From positions 878,423,594 to 878,487,593 of the forward strand of contig NC_081409.1 of NCBI RefSeq assembly GCF_030272615.1: a stretch of DNA of 64,000 nucleotides, in the 5' to 3' direction. This DNA is from Cryptomeria japonica. Its lineage: Eukaryota > Streptophyta > Pinopsida > Cupressales > Cupressaceae. The position numbers and the translations under genes were made by a program. The number at the start of each line of letters is the position of its first letter. The first letter of the stretch is position 1. Positions 12,574 to 23,900 of the stretch are shown here, in pieces. Below the pieces are notes generated by a model that searched no databases, was not told the DNA's origin, and saw only the letters and a program-made list of their open reading frames with translations.

Positions 12574-13185
12574 CATTAACACATACCCCTCCACTATTTT
12601 TCATGAATTTCCAATGATGGATGGTCGATTTACATCATTTTCTTGCTCATTGTTAACTCTATGTAGGATTTATGCCTATCAATACAAAAATTACAATAAA
12701 TTTCACAAAAATAAATGGAATCTACTAAAACCAAAAGAAATAAGGAGATAAGATGATCCTCCAACTTATTCAATTGATTTCTAGGTTGTACTAATCTATA
12801 CAGGGTTATACAAAAGAAAACTCAGACTGTTCACACAGGAAACAAGGTAAACATGTGCCAAAATATTGTCTTTTTCCTTCAATCCTTTTTCCAACCCCTG
12901 CATTAAATTTTGGATTACATATTTATGCATTTACAACCATTCCCTACTATCTAAGTGATCACCAACTACCCATAACTGAAAAATGCAACTTTTTAACAAC
13001 TTTACCATGACAACTTTTGCAACATTTACACATTTTTGACAACTTTTGACAACTTGTCATTGAACATTCCAAAATGGATCAAAATGACCCCAAATATTCT
13101 TAAATGACCAAATTGGACCCAAACACATCCAATACAACCCAAAAACTATAAATGACTAAGTGCATACCATGATGTCCCTACATCA
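12574..13185 (-). repeat. 5' LTR of G4
   Basis: Homologous along its length to 6811-7379, with many substitutions and small indels. Ends CCATGATGTCCCTACATCA at 13185. Confidence 0.8.
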
Positions 13186-14071
13186 GAGTGGCATTGGTTA
13201 AGGTGATTTTTACAAAGATGGCTCATTGCAGGTGGGGTCACTGCCTCGCTAAAATTGTCAAAAAAAAGAAAGAGGGTTCACTGCCTAGAAGAAGTAGAAA
13301 GAAAGAAACAATCCTCCACTAAATCACACAAGTGAATTTTTGGAAGAAACCTTAGGCTCACTACAATCAATACCAAATAGCATCAACACACAACCATACT
13401 GATCATCCGCAACCAAACATAACCTCACACAAAACAACAGGAGATAGATATTCTTTTCAATCCAATTTTTTCTATATCTTTCTATATTTTCCTCTATTCA
13501 ATCATCCTTCATTTATACTAATCTTTGAAATAAAAAATTTCAATTTTTCTAAAGAGATAAAGAAACACAATTCAAAAATAGGTTTTCACTAAGCATTCTC
13601 GTGGTGGAAAGGAATGAGAAGTGGGCCACACCATGATGCAATAACACATTATCCAAATGTTCACTGGAGCAAAAAGTAGAGCATCCAAGGTCAACTAAAC
13701 CCGAAATAATCATATCCAAAACCACAATTCCAGAGTACACCAACACATGCCAAATCAAAATAGAAAAGATAAACATATGAATAGCATAAATCTAATATCT
13801 CAATAATAGAATTGACAATGCGAAGCTCTGCAAACTCTGACAAAAAACATCATTACTGCATAGACATCTGAAACACAACTTTTGGGCCTCCAAAACATGA
13901 GTGATATATCAAGGCAACATCCAACAACATACTAGCAAATCATCAACACATATCCAACATATCAAGAATGTGGAGAAAAACCAAAAACTGAAATACAAAA
14001 TCAGTATGTTGACATCAATGAAAATCAATGACAACCATATTGACACATCAAACATCTTCACACTTGCAACA
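13186..14071 (-). repeat. Probable 3' LTR of copia remnant C5
   Basis: The right edge is clear: CTTGCAACA at 14071, followed by the polypurine region ATCTCCCCCTTTCCCATTG that marks all the copia-type elements here. The left edge is not resolved. The sequence between shows no ORF of interest and lacks the G-run box found in the other copia LTRs, so this LTR belongs to another subfamily or is truncated. Confidence 0.5.
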
Positions 14072-15010
14072 ATCTCCCCCTTTCCCATTGATGGCAACAT
14101 TCATGAATGAAAAAACTCTCCAAACATCTCCAGAAACTTCTCCCCCTTAAAAAAATGACTATATCTCTCCCTCTTTGATATCAAAGACAAAGGTGAATAA
14201 CAACTCGGCTCATGCAACTCCCCCTAAGAGGAATCCCCAATCATTAGCCCAGACTAAAATATACATGAAGTTCCCTAGACTAATACACTACTAAATACAC
14301 TTAGTTCAAACTAGGAAGGGGTATGACCCCCAACATCTGTCGAAGATACTCAAAAGTATCTTTGCACAAAGCCTTTGTAAATAAATCTGTAACGTTCTCT
14401 TTTGTAGGTACATTTTTTAGGTTTCACTTCACTGTCCAGCACTTTTTCCCTTAAGAAATGATACCAAATAGAAATATGCTTTGTTCTAGAATGTAGTATT
14501 GAGTTCTTAGAGATATTGATTGCACTTGTATTATCACACATGATTGAGATCAGTTCATCAAACATCACTCCAACATCCTTCAATGTTTGTTTCATCCAAA
14601 GTACCTAAGTGCAACATGAAGCAACTGCAATGTACTTAACTTCTATGGTTGATCTAAAGTTATAGAATCTTACTTGTTACTTAACCATACAACTAATCAG
14701 ATGCCAAGGAAAAATTCTCCACCACTAGTGCTCTTTCTTTTATCAACACTTCCTCCCTAATCTGCATCAGTATAAGCTTTCAAAGTAAATTTTGATCCTC
14801 TAGGATACCACAATCCAAAATCTTGTGTTCCTTTCAAATATCTGAATATCCTCTTCACTACAACATCATGAGATTCTTTGAGTTCTTATTGAAATTTGGC
14901 TACAAGGCAAACAACATACATTGTATCTAGTTTGGTAGCATTCGGGTATAAAAATCCTCTAATCATAGATCTGTACTTCATGTTATGCCTTGCATACCTA
15001 CCCCATCATT
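14072..15010 (-). mobile_element. Copia C5 internal remnant
   Basis: Polypurine region, short non-coding stretch and the RNase H end of a Ty1/copia polyprotein, cut off near 15010. Gag, protease, integrase and most of RT are missing. The remnant abuts the repeat leader of unit U. Confidence 0.75.
14350..15003 (-). pseudogene. RT/RNase H end of a copia polyprotein (C5)
   Basis: Read on the - strand it gives YRSMIRGFLYPNATKL, then KRIFRYLKGTQDFGLWY, then AYTDAD, RKSTSGGEFFLG and finally CDNTSAINISKNSILHS. These are the successive boxes of a Ty1/copia RNase H domain, which degrades the RNA strand during reverse transcription. It contains several in-frame stops and a frameshift around 14600-14750, so it is non-functional. 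The same boxes occur in C1 and C2. Confidence 0.85.
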
Positions 15011-15040
15011 TTCTTTAATTCCAAAATATTGGTCCCCCTC

Positions 15041-15939
15041 GTTGTTTCTTGTTTGTCTTTCTTCCTTTGTTTTGTTTTGTTTTGTTTTTGCTTTTGATTG
15101 CCCTGAAACCCCAAAGTCCCGAGGTGATCTTTCTCTTGTTTTGCCCCAACCCTAGAGCCCCTGAGTTCCGAGTTGTTTTCCTTGTTTTATTTTGTGTTTT
15201 GTTCAGGAGCCCTGAACTTTGGAACCCCGAAGTAACAAGGCCCTCATTTCCTTGTTCGCTTCAAGACCTCGGAACCCTGGAGTCCCGAAGCCTTAAGGCT
15301 CTATCTTGTTGAAGCCTCAGGATTTTGGAGCCCCAAAAACCCAAGTTCTTCATGTTTTGTTGTGGTCAATTTTAGAATTTCAAGGTCTCGAAATCCCAGA
15401 CTTATTTTATGTTCCACCTTGGAACTTCGGATTCCCAGAGTCCCAAAGTGCGTTTGTGTCCTACCTTGAAGCTTATGAACCCCAGAGTCCTGAGGTGTAT
15501 TTTTGTGCTCTTTCTAGAGCCTCAGAACCTCGAATATCTGATGATTCTCTTTGTTTTGTCTTGGAACCTTGGAGTCCCAAGATGTGTTTTGCGAAGTTGT
15601 ATGGTCACAAAAGGGGGAGTATAAATACATTGGAATGGCTTATTCTCTTTCATTTGCACAAACTGCTTTCACAAAATTTGAGGTCTTCCTCTCATTCTTC
15701 TACCTCTTCGATCATCTGTGTCTTCCATCTTTCCAACCTTCCAGATTGGTTTCCTCCTATTTTTTTCTTTTTCTTTCATGTTTTTCTAGATAGGGTTAGG
15801 CTAGATTTGTGTGTTTTTAATAAATTTTGGGCTTTTTCATTTCATGGAACCCTAACCTAAGCACCTCGAGGTCTTGGAACCATGAAGTCGAGGTGTTTCA
15901 ATTTTGCCCCTTTTCCTCCACCTCATAATCCTGGAGTTT
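15041..15939 (+). repeat. Degenerate repeat leader of unit U, left part
   Basis: A stretch built from a loosely repeated phrase of the form GGAACCCCGGAGTCCCGAAG, spaced roughly 50-90 bp and joined by T-rich sequence (TTGTTTTGTTTTGTTTT and similar). More than ten diverged copies are visible. The phrase resumes after copia C1 at 23450, and the target duplication AGTTT/AGTTC shows the two parts were once continuous. Open frames here (for example 15306-15860) follow the repeat and show no protein family. Confidence 0.75.
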
Positions 15940-17469
15940 TGATAACTCAATGATGAACCAATAGTACCAAATCGATACTGAGATGGGGGGGGTGAATCAG
16001 TACACAAAAATACAGTCCAAAACCGATTTGACAGCAAATACTTCAAATGACTGGCAAGCAATGATACTAGCTAAAACAAAGTACAACCGGTAAGACCCAG
16101 AACAATTAAAACAATCATAAACCAGTCACTCACTAAGATTTCCTCTTAGCTCAATACTACAATACCATTACACCCTCATGCATGAACAAGTAAACTATCA
16201 TCTGATCTTCACAACAGTTGGTTCAGTATGTTTTATAGACAGGCATAAAACACAGAACCATCATATGCTCAATAGGTAATAACAAAGCATCACACATGAC
16301 ACACATATTTTTCACGTGGAAACCCAACTGGGAAAAACCACGGTGGGGATGAATATACACAATCTGCTTTTGAACTCTTTAGAAGTCTGCTCTGTTAGGA
16401 GCCTTGTCCGGTTAAAGACATTACAATAGGTTCTGCTAGGAACCGATCCTATTAGGGATCACCCGGTTAAGGGTTAAACCTGGTTAGGGTTACCTTGTTA
16501 GAGGATTTCAAGAACTCAATAGCTAAAGGATCTCCAGAGCTCTATAGCTTCCTAGAACTCATTAACTTTGAGTTACCCGGTTAAGGGATTTGAATCAAGT
16601 CGGTTAAAGCTACCCTGTTAAGGGATTTGTATCAAGCCAGTTAAGGCTACCCTATTAAGGGATTTCACAACTGTTGAAGTGGTTAGAGATCAACAGGAAT
16701 TACAATGATCTGGTAACAACACTCAATGCTAATGCAGATCCATTTTGGCTCCTCTTCACCTTCTGCACATTCACTTTGCAGGTATCTCTTCTCTCCTTTG
16801 GTCTGGCAAGAATCACGTATCACTTCCCTTGGATACACACTCACAACTTTTGCCAACAACCTTAGAAAGAAACACAACATCGACCTTATAGTCGGTAGCA
16901 AAAACCCTAAACCCTAAACCTGTTAGGTTAAGCAATTCAAGCGGTTCAATCCTGACCATTAAATCATACTGCATTAAATGTAACAATCTTGAATCAATCT
17001 CAAGACATTCTCCATCATCCATTATCCACCAATTTCATGGCGGCTGATAACCCATCACGTGTTATCACTGTTTGACAAACTTCGCACATTCCCGAGGTAG
17101 ATAGGAATAGTCTTCTTCATGCAAGATCCTTCACGCGCATAGAGCTTACATGGCAACATGACCTATTCTTTGTTATACTGTTAACTCATCACACAAAGAT
17201 CACCGATTGAGTCACACAGGCTTGAGGTACTCCAACCAAAAATCCTGAAGTGGAAACTACCTATCAACCGGTAGTCACACGGTGCTTCCATGTGCGGGTT
17301 CATCTTGAAAAAATATACTGCTTCACTTTGGCATATATACTAGTTCACACATATGTCAGTTCTCTCTTCTCACATATCACATATGCCGGTTCACTTCATA
17401 TCACATATTGACATCAATGACAACATACAATATCATTATGTCCTTATACCGGCTCACATAATGCCAACA
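15940..17469 (-). repeat. 3' LTR of C1
   Basis: About 1,530 bp, + strand ends TGATAACTC and GCCAACA. It contains the G-run box GATGGGGGGGGTGAATCA near the left edge, the box GGAAACCCAACTGGGAAAAA at 16319 onward, and a telomere-like AAACCCTAAACCCTAAACC near 16903. Confidence 0.95.
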
Positions 17470-17495
17470 ATCTCCCCCTTTGGCATTGATGGCAA
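17470..17495 (-). promoter_or_regulatory. Polypurine region of C1
   Basis: On the + strand, ATCTCCCCCTTTGGCATTG followed by ATGGCAA. The - strand tract AAAGGGGGAGAT abuts the LTR. A second similar tract (CTCCCCCTTTGACAACAATG) lies about 100 bp inside, near 17572. Confidence 0.85.
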
Positions 17496-17808
17496 TATAC
17501 AAAGATATCTCTCCACCTCACATCTTCTCCCCCATTTGCTTGTTGTAGATATCTTTTCCACTTCACTCCTTCTCCCCCTTTGACAACAATGCCAAGGTGG
17601 AGGCACAAGCAACCCTGTTACATTATGCTGCTCCCCCTGAGGAGTAGCATCCTTCAACACATCAATCAACAAAAATTTGACTATAAAATACCTGACTGAT
17701 GTGGAACAAATACTTTTAGTTCACCTCATGAAGGGGCAGTACCCCCAATTCACCTCTTAAATGCACAAATGCAGTCTTTGGAAGAGGCTTGGTGAATATG
17801 TCTGCTAA

Positions 17809-20800
17809 CTACTCCTTACTGGAAACATGTTCCAGTGCAATCTCTTTATTCTGAACCTTTTCCCTCAAGAAATGATACTTAAGCTCAAAATGCTTGGTTC
17901 TAGAATGTAAAACCGAATTCTTTGAAATATTGATAGCACTTGTGTTATCACATAATATACTTACCGGTTCAGATACAGGGATTTTGAAGCCTTCCTGTAC
18001 ATGCTTCATCCAAATTGTCTGAGTGCAGTTCATGAAAGCTGCAACATACTCCGCTTCCGCTATAGACTGAGAGATACAACTCTTCTTTTTACTCATCCAT
18101 GAGACTAGTCTACCACCGAGAAAGAATGCACCACCGGTCATGCTTTTCCAGTCATCCACATTACCTGCCCAATCAGCATCTATGAACACTTTCAGATTGA
18201 AATCATTGTTGTATGGGTACCACAATCCATAGTCAACTATTCCCTTTACATACCTAAGAATCTGCTTGACTACAATCAAGTGGGATTCTCTTGGACTTTT
18301 ATGGAACCTTGCAGTAATGCCAACTGCAAGTGCAATATTTGGTCTGCTATGCACTACATAATGCAACTTACCAATCATTGATCGGTATTCCTTCTCATCA
18401 GCTAGTGCGGAATCATCCTCTTTTGTTAATTTGCAACCGCTCACCATCAGTGTACCAACCGGTTTGCTATCTTCCATGCCAAAAGTCTTCAACACCTCTT
18501 TGAAATATTTGGACTGAGTGATAAAGATTCCATCTTTCATCTGTTGGATCTATAGTCCAATGAAGAACTTAATCTTTCCTATGAGTGACATCTCAAACTC
18601 TTTCTTCATCTCATCAGCAAACTCATGACTCATCTTTTCATCTCCACCAAAGATAATGTCATCAACAAAAACCTCACAGATTAGGATCTGATCTCCTTCA
18701 GACTTCAAGTAGATATTGCTATCTTCACTTGTTCTCTCAAATCCAATCTTCACAAGATGGGAATGTAGGCACTCATACCATGCCCTAGGTGCTTGCTTTA
18801 GACCATATAAGCCTTTATGTAGCCTGCACACCATATCACTATCTTCAGATAGGGAAAACCCATCTGGTTGCTCTATATATACCTCCTCTTCAAGTAAACC
18901 ATTTAGGAATGTGGATTTTACATCCATTTGATATACTTTGAACCTTTTAAAAGTTGCATATGCAAGAAGCATACGAACTCCTTCCAATCTAGCTACAAGA
19001 GCAAAGGTTTCTCCATAGTATTCTCCTTCTTCTTGACCATATCCTTTGCACACCAATCTGGCTTTATTCCTAATCACTGTGCCATCCTCATTCAACTTGT
19101 TCCTGAACACCCATTTGGTGCCAATGACATTTTTATGCTCTGGTCTGGGTACCAAGGACCATGTACCATTTTTCTCTATCTGATCAAGTTCCTCTTCCAT
19201 TGCCTTGATCCAGTCTTCATCTTTATGAGCCTCTTTGAATGATTTAGGCTCAAATTCAAAGATCATACATGAGTTTTCTCTAATCTTTCTCCTTGTAAGG
19301 ATTCCTACATCCTTATCTCCTATGATCTGCTTAGGATCATGATTCAACTTGACATACCGAGGAATGGTCTTGAATGGTTCATCTTGCTTTTCCTCTTCAT
19401 CCTCATCTTCATCAATATTAGCATTCACCAGTTTAGGAACACTATTACTGATACTTGGTTGACTGATAATCGGTTCCTAGAAGGCTACAACCGGTTCACT
19501 CATACCTTGCTCATTGTCAGTTTCCTCAGTTTTCTCAGAGGATTCATCAATTTACATTGATACTTTCCATAATTCTCTGAGTCCTATTATTGTAACACTT
19601 GAAAGCTTTACTCTTGGTGGAATATCCTAGGAATATTCCCTCATCACATTTAGCTTCAAATTTGCCCTGATGTTCACTCCTCTTGATGTAACATTTGCTA
19701 CCAAATACCCTAAAGTAGCTGACCACGGGTGTCTTAGTAGTCCAATACTCATAAGGAGTTTTGTACTTACCTTTCTCGATGAGTACCCGGTTCATAGTGT
19801 AGACTACAGTGCTCACCGCTTCTCTCCAAAAGGTGTGAGCTACCTTTCCTTGAATCAACATGGTTTTAGCTGCTTCAACCACAGTCCGGTTACTGCTAGG
19901 CTATTTTGTTGTGGAGTCTAGGGGGCAGACAGTTGCCTTTTGATGCCAAATTCTTCACAATACTTGTTGAATTCACCGGAAGTGAATTCCCCTCCTTGAT
20001 CAGTTCTGAGACACTTGATTCTTTTACCACTTTCCTTCTCCACTAATGCACTAAAAGCCTTGAATTTTGCAAAGGATTCAAACTTGTCTTTCAAAAATGT
20101 GACCCACATCATTCTTGAGCAGTCATCAGTGAGAATCATGAAGTACCTATCACCCTGCACACTTCTAGTTTTCATAGGACCACTCAAATCAGTATGCACA
20201 AGATCAAGCAAGTTGTTAGCAGTGAAAGATTTACCTTTAAAGATTGAGGAAGACATTTTCCCCAATTGACACTCTCTACACAAGGTATTATCCAGTTTGC
20301 TTAGCACCAGCAACCCTCTAACTGCCTTGATCTTACTAGCCTTCACAATGTTATCAAAGTTTACATGACAGAGTCTCCTATGCCATATCCAACTATCATC
20401 AAGTTTAGCCATAAGACATGTACTTATATTTGCATTCAAATGAAATAGGTTACCTTTGGTCTGCATGCTGGTGGCCACCAATTTACCATCTTTTCCTTTG
20501 ATTTTGCAAACTCCATTCTTGAATTCCAGAGTGAGGCCACTGTCGTTTACTTGGGCAACACTCAGAAGGTTGTGTCTGAGACCATCAACCCAGTACACAT
20601 TTTCAGCACTGCTCTTTCCATTTAGAGAGATTGACCCTCTGCCTTTGACCATGCATGGTGCATCATTGCCAAAACGAACCACAACACCATCATACTCCTC
20701 TAAGGATAGAAACTTGCTCCGGTCACCTATCATATGGTGAGAACAGCCAGTGTCAATGATCCACTCATTGGAATTATCAAACCAGGAGACAAGAGCCTTC

Positions 20801-21798
20801 TTGTCTGCCACATCTTCCTTTATAGCAACAAACACAATGTCTTCATTCTCTTCATCTTTTGATTCCTCATCTATGACACCTTCATCAACTGCCATAAAAC
20901 AGTTTCTCTGGTTTCCTCCTTTGAATTTCCTGAACCTTTCTGGTTTGTCCTTGTTATCGCCATTAGGATAGCTTATAGCAATATGTCCTAGCCGGTTACA
21001 AGAAAAGCATTTCAAAGGTAGCTTACCTTTGTATTTACCGGTTCCTTTAGGAAGCTTCCTAGCAAGGAGAGCTTCAAATGCCATCAAAATCTCCTCATCA
21101 TTCATTTCTCTGCTCTAACTAGGTTCCCCACTAGTGCTAGCTTCTTTTCCTTTTCTGGATGGTATAGCAGAGGCTTTGAATGCTGATTCAGTCTTTTGAA
21201 CACTACCATCAAAAATATTTAGCTCATAGGTTGTTAACTTGGCTATGATGGAGTCCAAGGATACCTTAGACTTGTCTATTGATCTCAGCTCTTGGATAGC
21301 AACAACCCTTATTGCATAGACCAGCAATAGGGATCTCAGGACTTTGCTTACCATAGTGGAATATTCTATTTTACCACCTACACTCTTGATTTCTCCAACA
21401 ACAGTTTTGATTCTTATTCCATACTACTGAATGGTCTCACCTTCAACCATCCACATATCTTCAAACTTCCCTCTCAGGCTTCCTTCCTTAGCCTGTTTTA
21501 CATGTTCATCACCACCATAGATATTTTCAAGAGCATCCCATACCTCTTTGGGATTTACCTTGTCCTGAACATCAATAAACTCAATGTCGGATAGACTACT
21601 GATGAGGGCTTCCATGACTTGCCCATTTTCTTGTATCTCTCTCTTTTGGTCATCAGTGAGAGTATCGGTAGGGACAACATAGACATTCTCAACATAACTC
21701 CAGTGTTGAGCACCCATGCTTCTAATGAATATCTTCATCCTATCTTTCCATATACCAAAATTTTCCCTGTTAAACTTTGGACCTTCCCTCTTCATCAT
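17809..21798 (-). pseudogene. gag-pol polyprotein of copia C1
   Basis: Start at 21798 (MMKREGPKFNRENFGIW). Domains in - strand order: gag (21798-21115); zinc knuckle CFSCNRLGHIAISY, its last cysteine replaced by tyrosine; protease WIIDTGCSHHM near 20750; integrase zinc domain (HRRLCHVNFDNI...CRECQLGK) and core (HTDLSGPMKTRS, CLRTDQGGEF) down to about 19920; a piece in another frame (19882-19547); RT (19428-18550, [15 protein letters not shown] and [12 protein letters not shown]); and RNase H (18540-17809, CDNTSAINISKN). The gag and RT parts share one frame, so two frameshifts near 19900 and 19500 compensate each other. Stops occur at 21112, 21421 and 18547. Not functional, but all domains are recognisable. 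Confidence 0.93.
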
Positions 21799-21853
21799 TT
21801 GACTGGGATCTTTACCTCAAGTGGTTAAGCTTACAACATAGAGGACCTAGAGT

Positions 21854-21865
21854 GCTCTGATACCA
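21854..21865 (-). promoter_or_regulatory. Primer binding site of C1 (initiator tRNA-Met)
   Basis: GCTCTGATACCA on the + strand, that is TGGTATCAGAGC in element sense, complementary to the 3' end of plant initiator tRNA-Met. It lies two bases inside the 5' LTR. Confidence 0.9.
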
Positions 21866-21867
21866 AT

Positions 21868-23449
21868 TGATAACTCAATGATGAACCAATAGTACCAAAC
21901 TGGTACTGAGAGGGGGGCTGAATCAGTACACACAAAAATACAGTCCAAAACCAGTTTGACAGCAAATACTTCAAATGACTGGCAAGCAGTGATACTAACT
22001 GAAACAAAGTGCAACCAGTAAGACCCAGAACAACTAAAACAATCATAAATTGGTCACTCACTAAGCTTTCCTCTTAGCTCAATACTACAATACCATTACA
22101 CCCTCATGCATGAATAGGTAAACTATCATCTGATCTTCATAGCAGTTGGTTCAGTATGTTTTATAGACAGGCATAAAACACAGAACCATCATATGCTCAA
22201 CAGGTAATAACAAAGCATCACAAGACAAAAGCATCACACATGACACACATATTTTTCACGTGGAAACCCAACTGGGAAAAACCATGGTGGGGATGAATAC
22301 CCACAATCTACTTTTGAACTCTTTAGAAGTCCGCTATGTTAGGAGCCTTATCTGGTTAAAGACATTAAAATAGGTTCTGCTAGGAATCGATCCTGTTAGG
22401 GATCACCCGGTTAAGGGATGGCTACAATACTCGGTTAAGGGTTAAACCCGGTTAGGGTTACCTTGTTAGAGGATTTCAAGAAGTCAATAGCTAAAGGATC
22501 TCCAGAGCTCTATAGCTTCCCAGAACTCATTAACTTTGAGTTACCCGGTTAAGGGATTTGAATCAAGCCGGTTAAAGCAACCCTGTTAAGGGATTTGTAT
22601 CAAGCCAGTTAAGGCTACCCTATTAAGGGATTTCATAGCTGTTGAAGTGGTTAGAGATCAACAAGAATTACAATGATCTGGTAACAGCACTCAATGCTAA
22701 TGCAGACTCATTTTGGCTCCTCTTCACCTTCTGCACATTCACTTTGCAGGTATCTCTTCTCTCCTTTGGTCTGGCAAGAATCACGTATCACTTCCCTTGG
22801 ATACACACTCACAACTTTTGCCAACAACCTTAGAAAGAAACACAACATCGACCTTATAGGAAACATACAGGTTAGTAGAAAAAACCCTAAACCCTAAACC
22901 TATTAGGTTAAGCAATTCAAGCGGTTCAATCCTGACCGTTGAATCATACTGCATTGAATGCAACAATCTTGAATCGATCTCAAGACATTCTCCATCGTCC
23001 ATTATCCACTGATTTCATGACGGCTGATAACCCATCACGCATTATCATTGTTTGATAAACTTCCCACATTCCCGAGGTAGATAGGAATAGTCTTCTTCAT
23101 GCAAGATCCTTCATGCACACAGAGCTTACGTGGAAACATGACCTATTCTTCATTATACTGTTAACTCATCACACAAAGATCACCAATTGAGTCACACAGG
23201 CTTGAGGTACTCCAACTGGAAATCCTGAAGTGGAAACTACCTATCAACCGGTAGTCACACAGTGCTTCCATGTGCCAGTTCATCTTGAACAAATATACCA
23301 CTTCACTTTGGCATATATACCAGTTCACACATATGTTGGTTCTCTCTTTTCACATATCACATATGTCGGTTCACTTCATATCACATATTGACATCAATGA
23401 CAACATACAATATCATTATGTCCTTATACCGATTCACATAATGCCAACA
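21868..23449 (-). repeat. 5' LTR of C1
   Basis: About 1,582 bp, matching the 3' LTR throughout. It has short insertions relative to it, such as an extra GGCTACAATACTCGGTTAAG near 22420, and scattered substitutions. Promoter elements lie on the - strand. Confidence 0.95.
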
Positions 23450-23900
23450 AGTTCTGAAGTAATTGAATAGGATTTTTTTACCCTCTTCATGATTTTGGAA
23501 CCCCAGAATCCCAAACCCTTATGCTCGATTTGAAAACTTGTGTCTTGCCTACCTCATAACTTTGGAACCCTAGAGTTCTGAAACTATGTTTTGAAGAAGT
23601 TTACCCTTTTTCGAAATTCTGGAATCCCAGAGTTGGTGTTTTTGGCAGTCTTACCCACCTCGGAACCCAAGAACCCCAAAGTTCTAAAATCAACCTATTG
23701 AGGTCTATTACCAAACTTTGAACCCCGGGACCCCAAAGTTCTGAAGTTAGTTATTTTTTTGGCTTTTCTTAACTCAGAACTCTGGAACCCTAGAGTCCCA
23801 AAATTAATTGTTTTGAAGGTTATATATGCCTCGAAACCCTAAAGTTTCAAAGTATATAATGGCTAATTATGGATTTCTTCTTGCATGATAACAGAGATTT
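23450..23900 (+). repeat. Degenerate repeat leader of unit U, right part
   Basis: Continues the phrase of 15041-15939 (GGAACCCCAGAATCCC, GGAACCCTAGAGTTCTG and others). It ends about 40 bp before the first ATG of the U ORF, so it is in the position of a leader or promoter for that ORF. Confidence 0.7.

Larger units (their letters stand above)
6811..13185 (-). mobile_element. Gypsy G4: decayed chromovirus
   Basis: A Ty3/gypsy element on the - strand with two diverged LTRs (about 6811-7379 and 12574-13185) and a broken gag-pol in the order gag, zinc knuckle, protease region, RT, RNase H, integrase, chromodomain. The order and the terminal chromodomain identify a chromovirus. Many stops and frameshifts and visibly diverged LTRs mark it as old. 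No convincing target-site duplication was found because the left LTR edge is unclear. Confidence 0.85.
15940..23449 (-). mobile_element. Copia C1: full-length, inactive
   Basis: Complete Ty1/copia element: 3' LTR (15940-17469), internal region, 5' LTR (21868-23449), tRNA-Met primer site and polypurine tract. Flanks are AGTTT (15935-15939) and AGTTC (23450-23454), a target duplication with one change. It sits inside the repeat leader of unit U. The polyprotein carries several stops and two compensating frameshifts. Confidence 0.95.

Noticed and set aside
15306-15860. 184-codon open frame and overlapping frames
   Set aside because: It follows the degenerate GGAACCCC repeat in several frames at once and shows no protein family, so it is open by composition only.
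16903-16921. Interstitial telomere
   Set aside because: Only two or three units, repeated at the same place in each LTR, so it is an LTR motif and not a chromosome-end relic.
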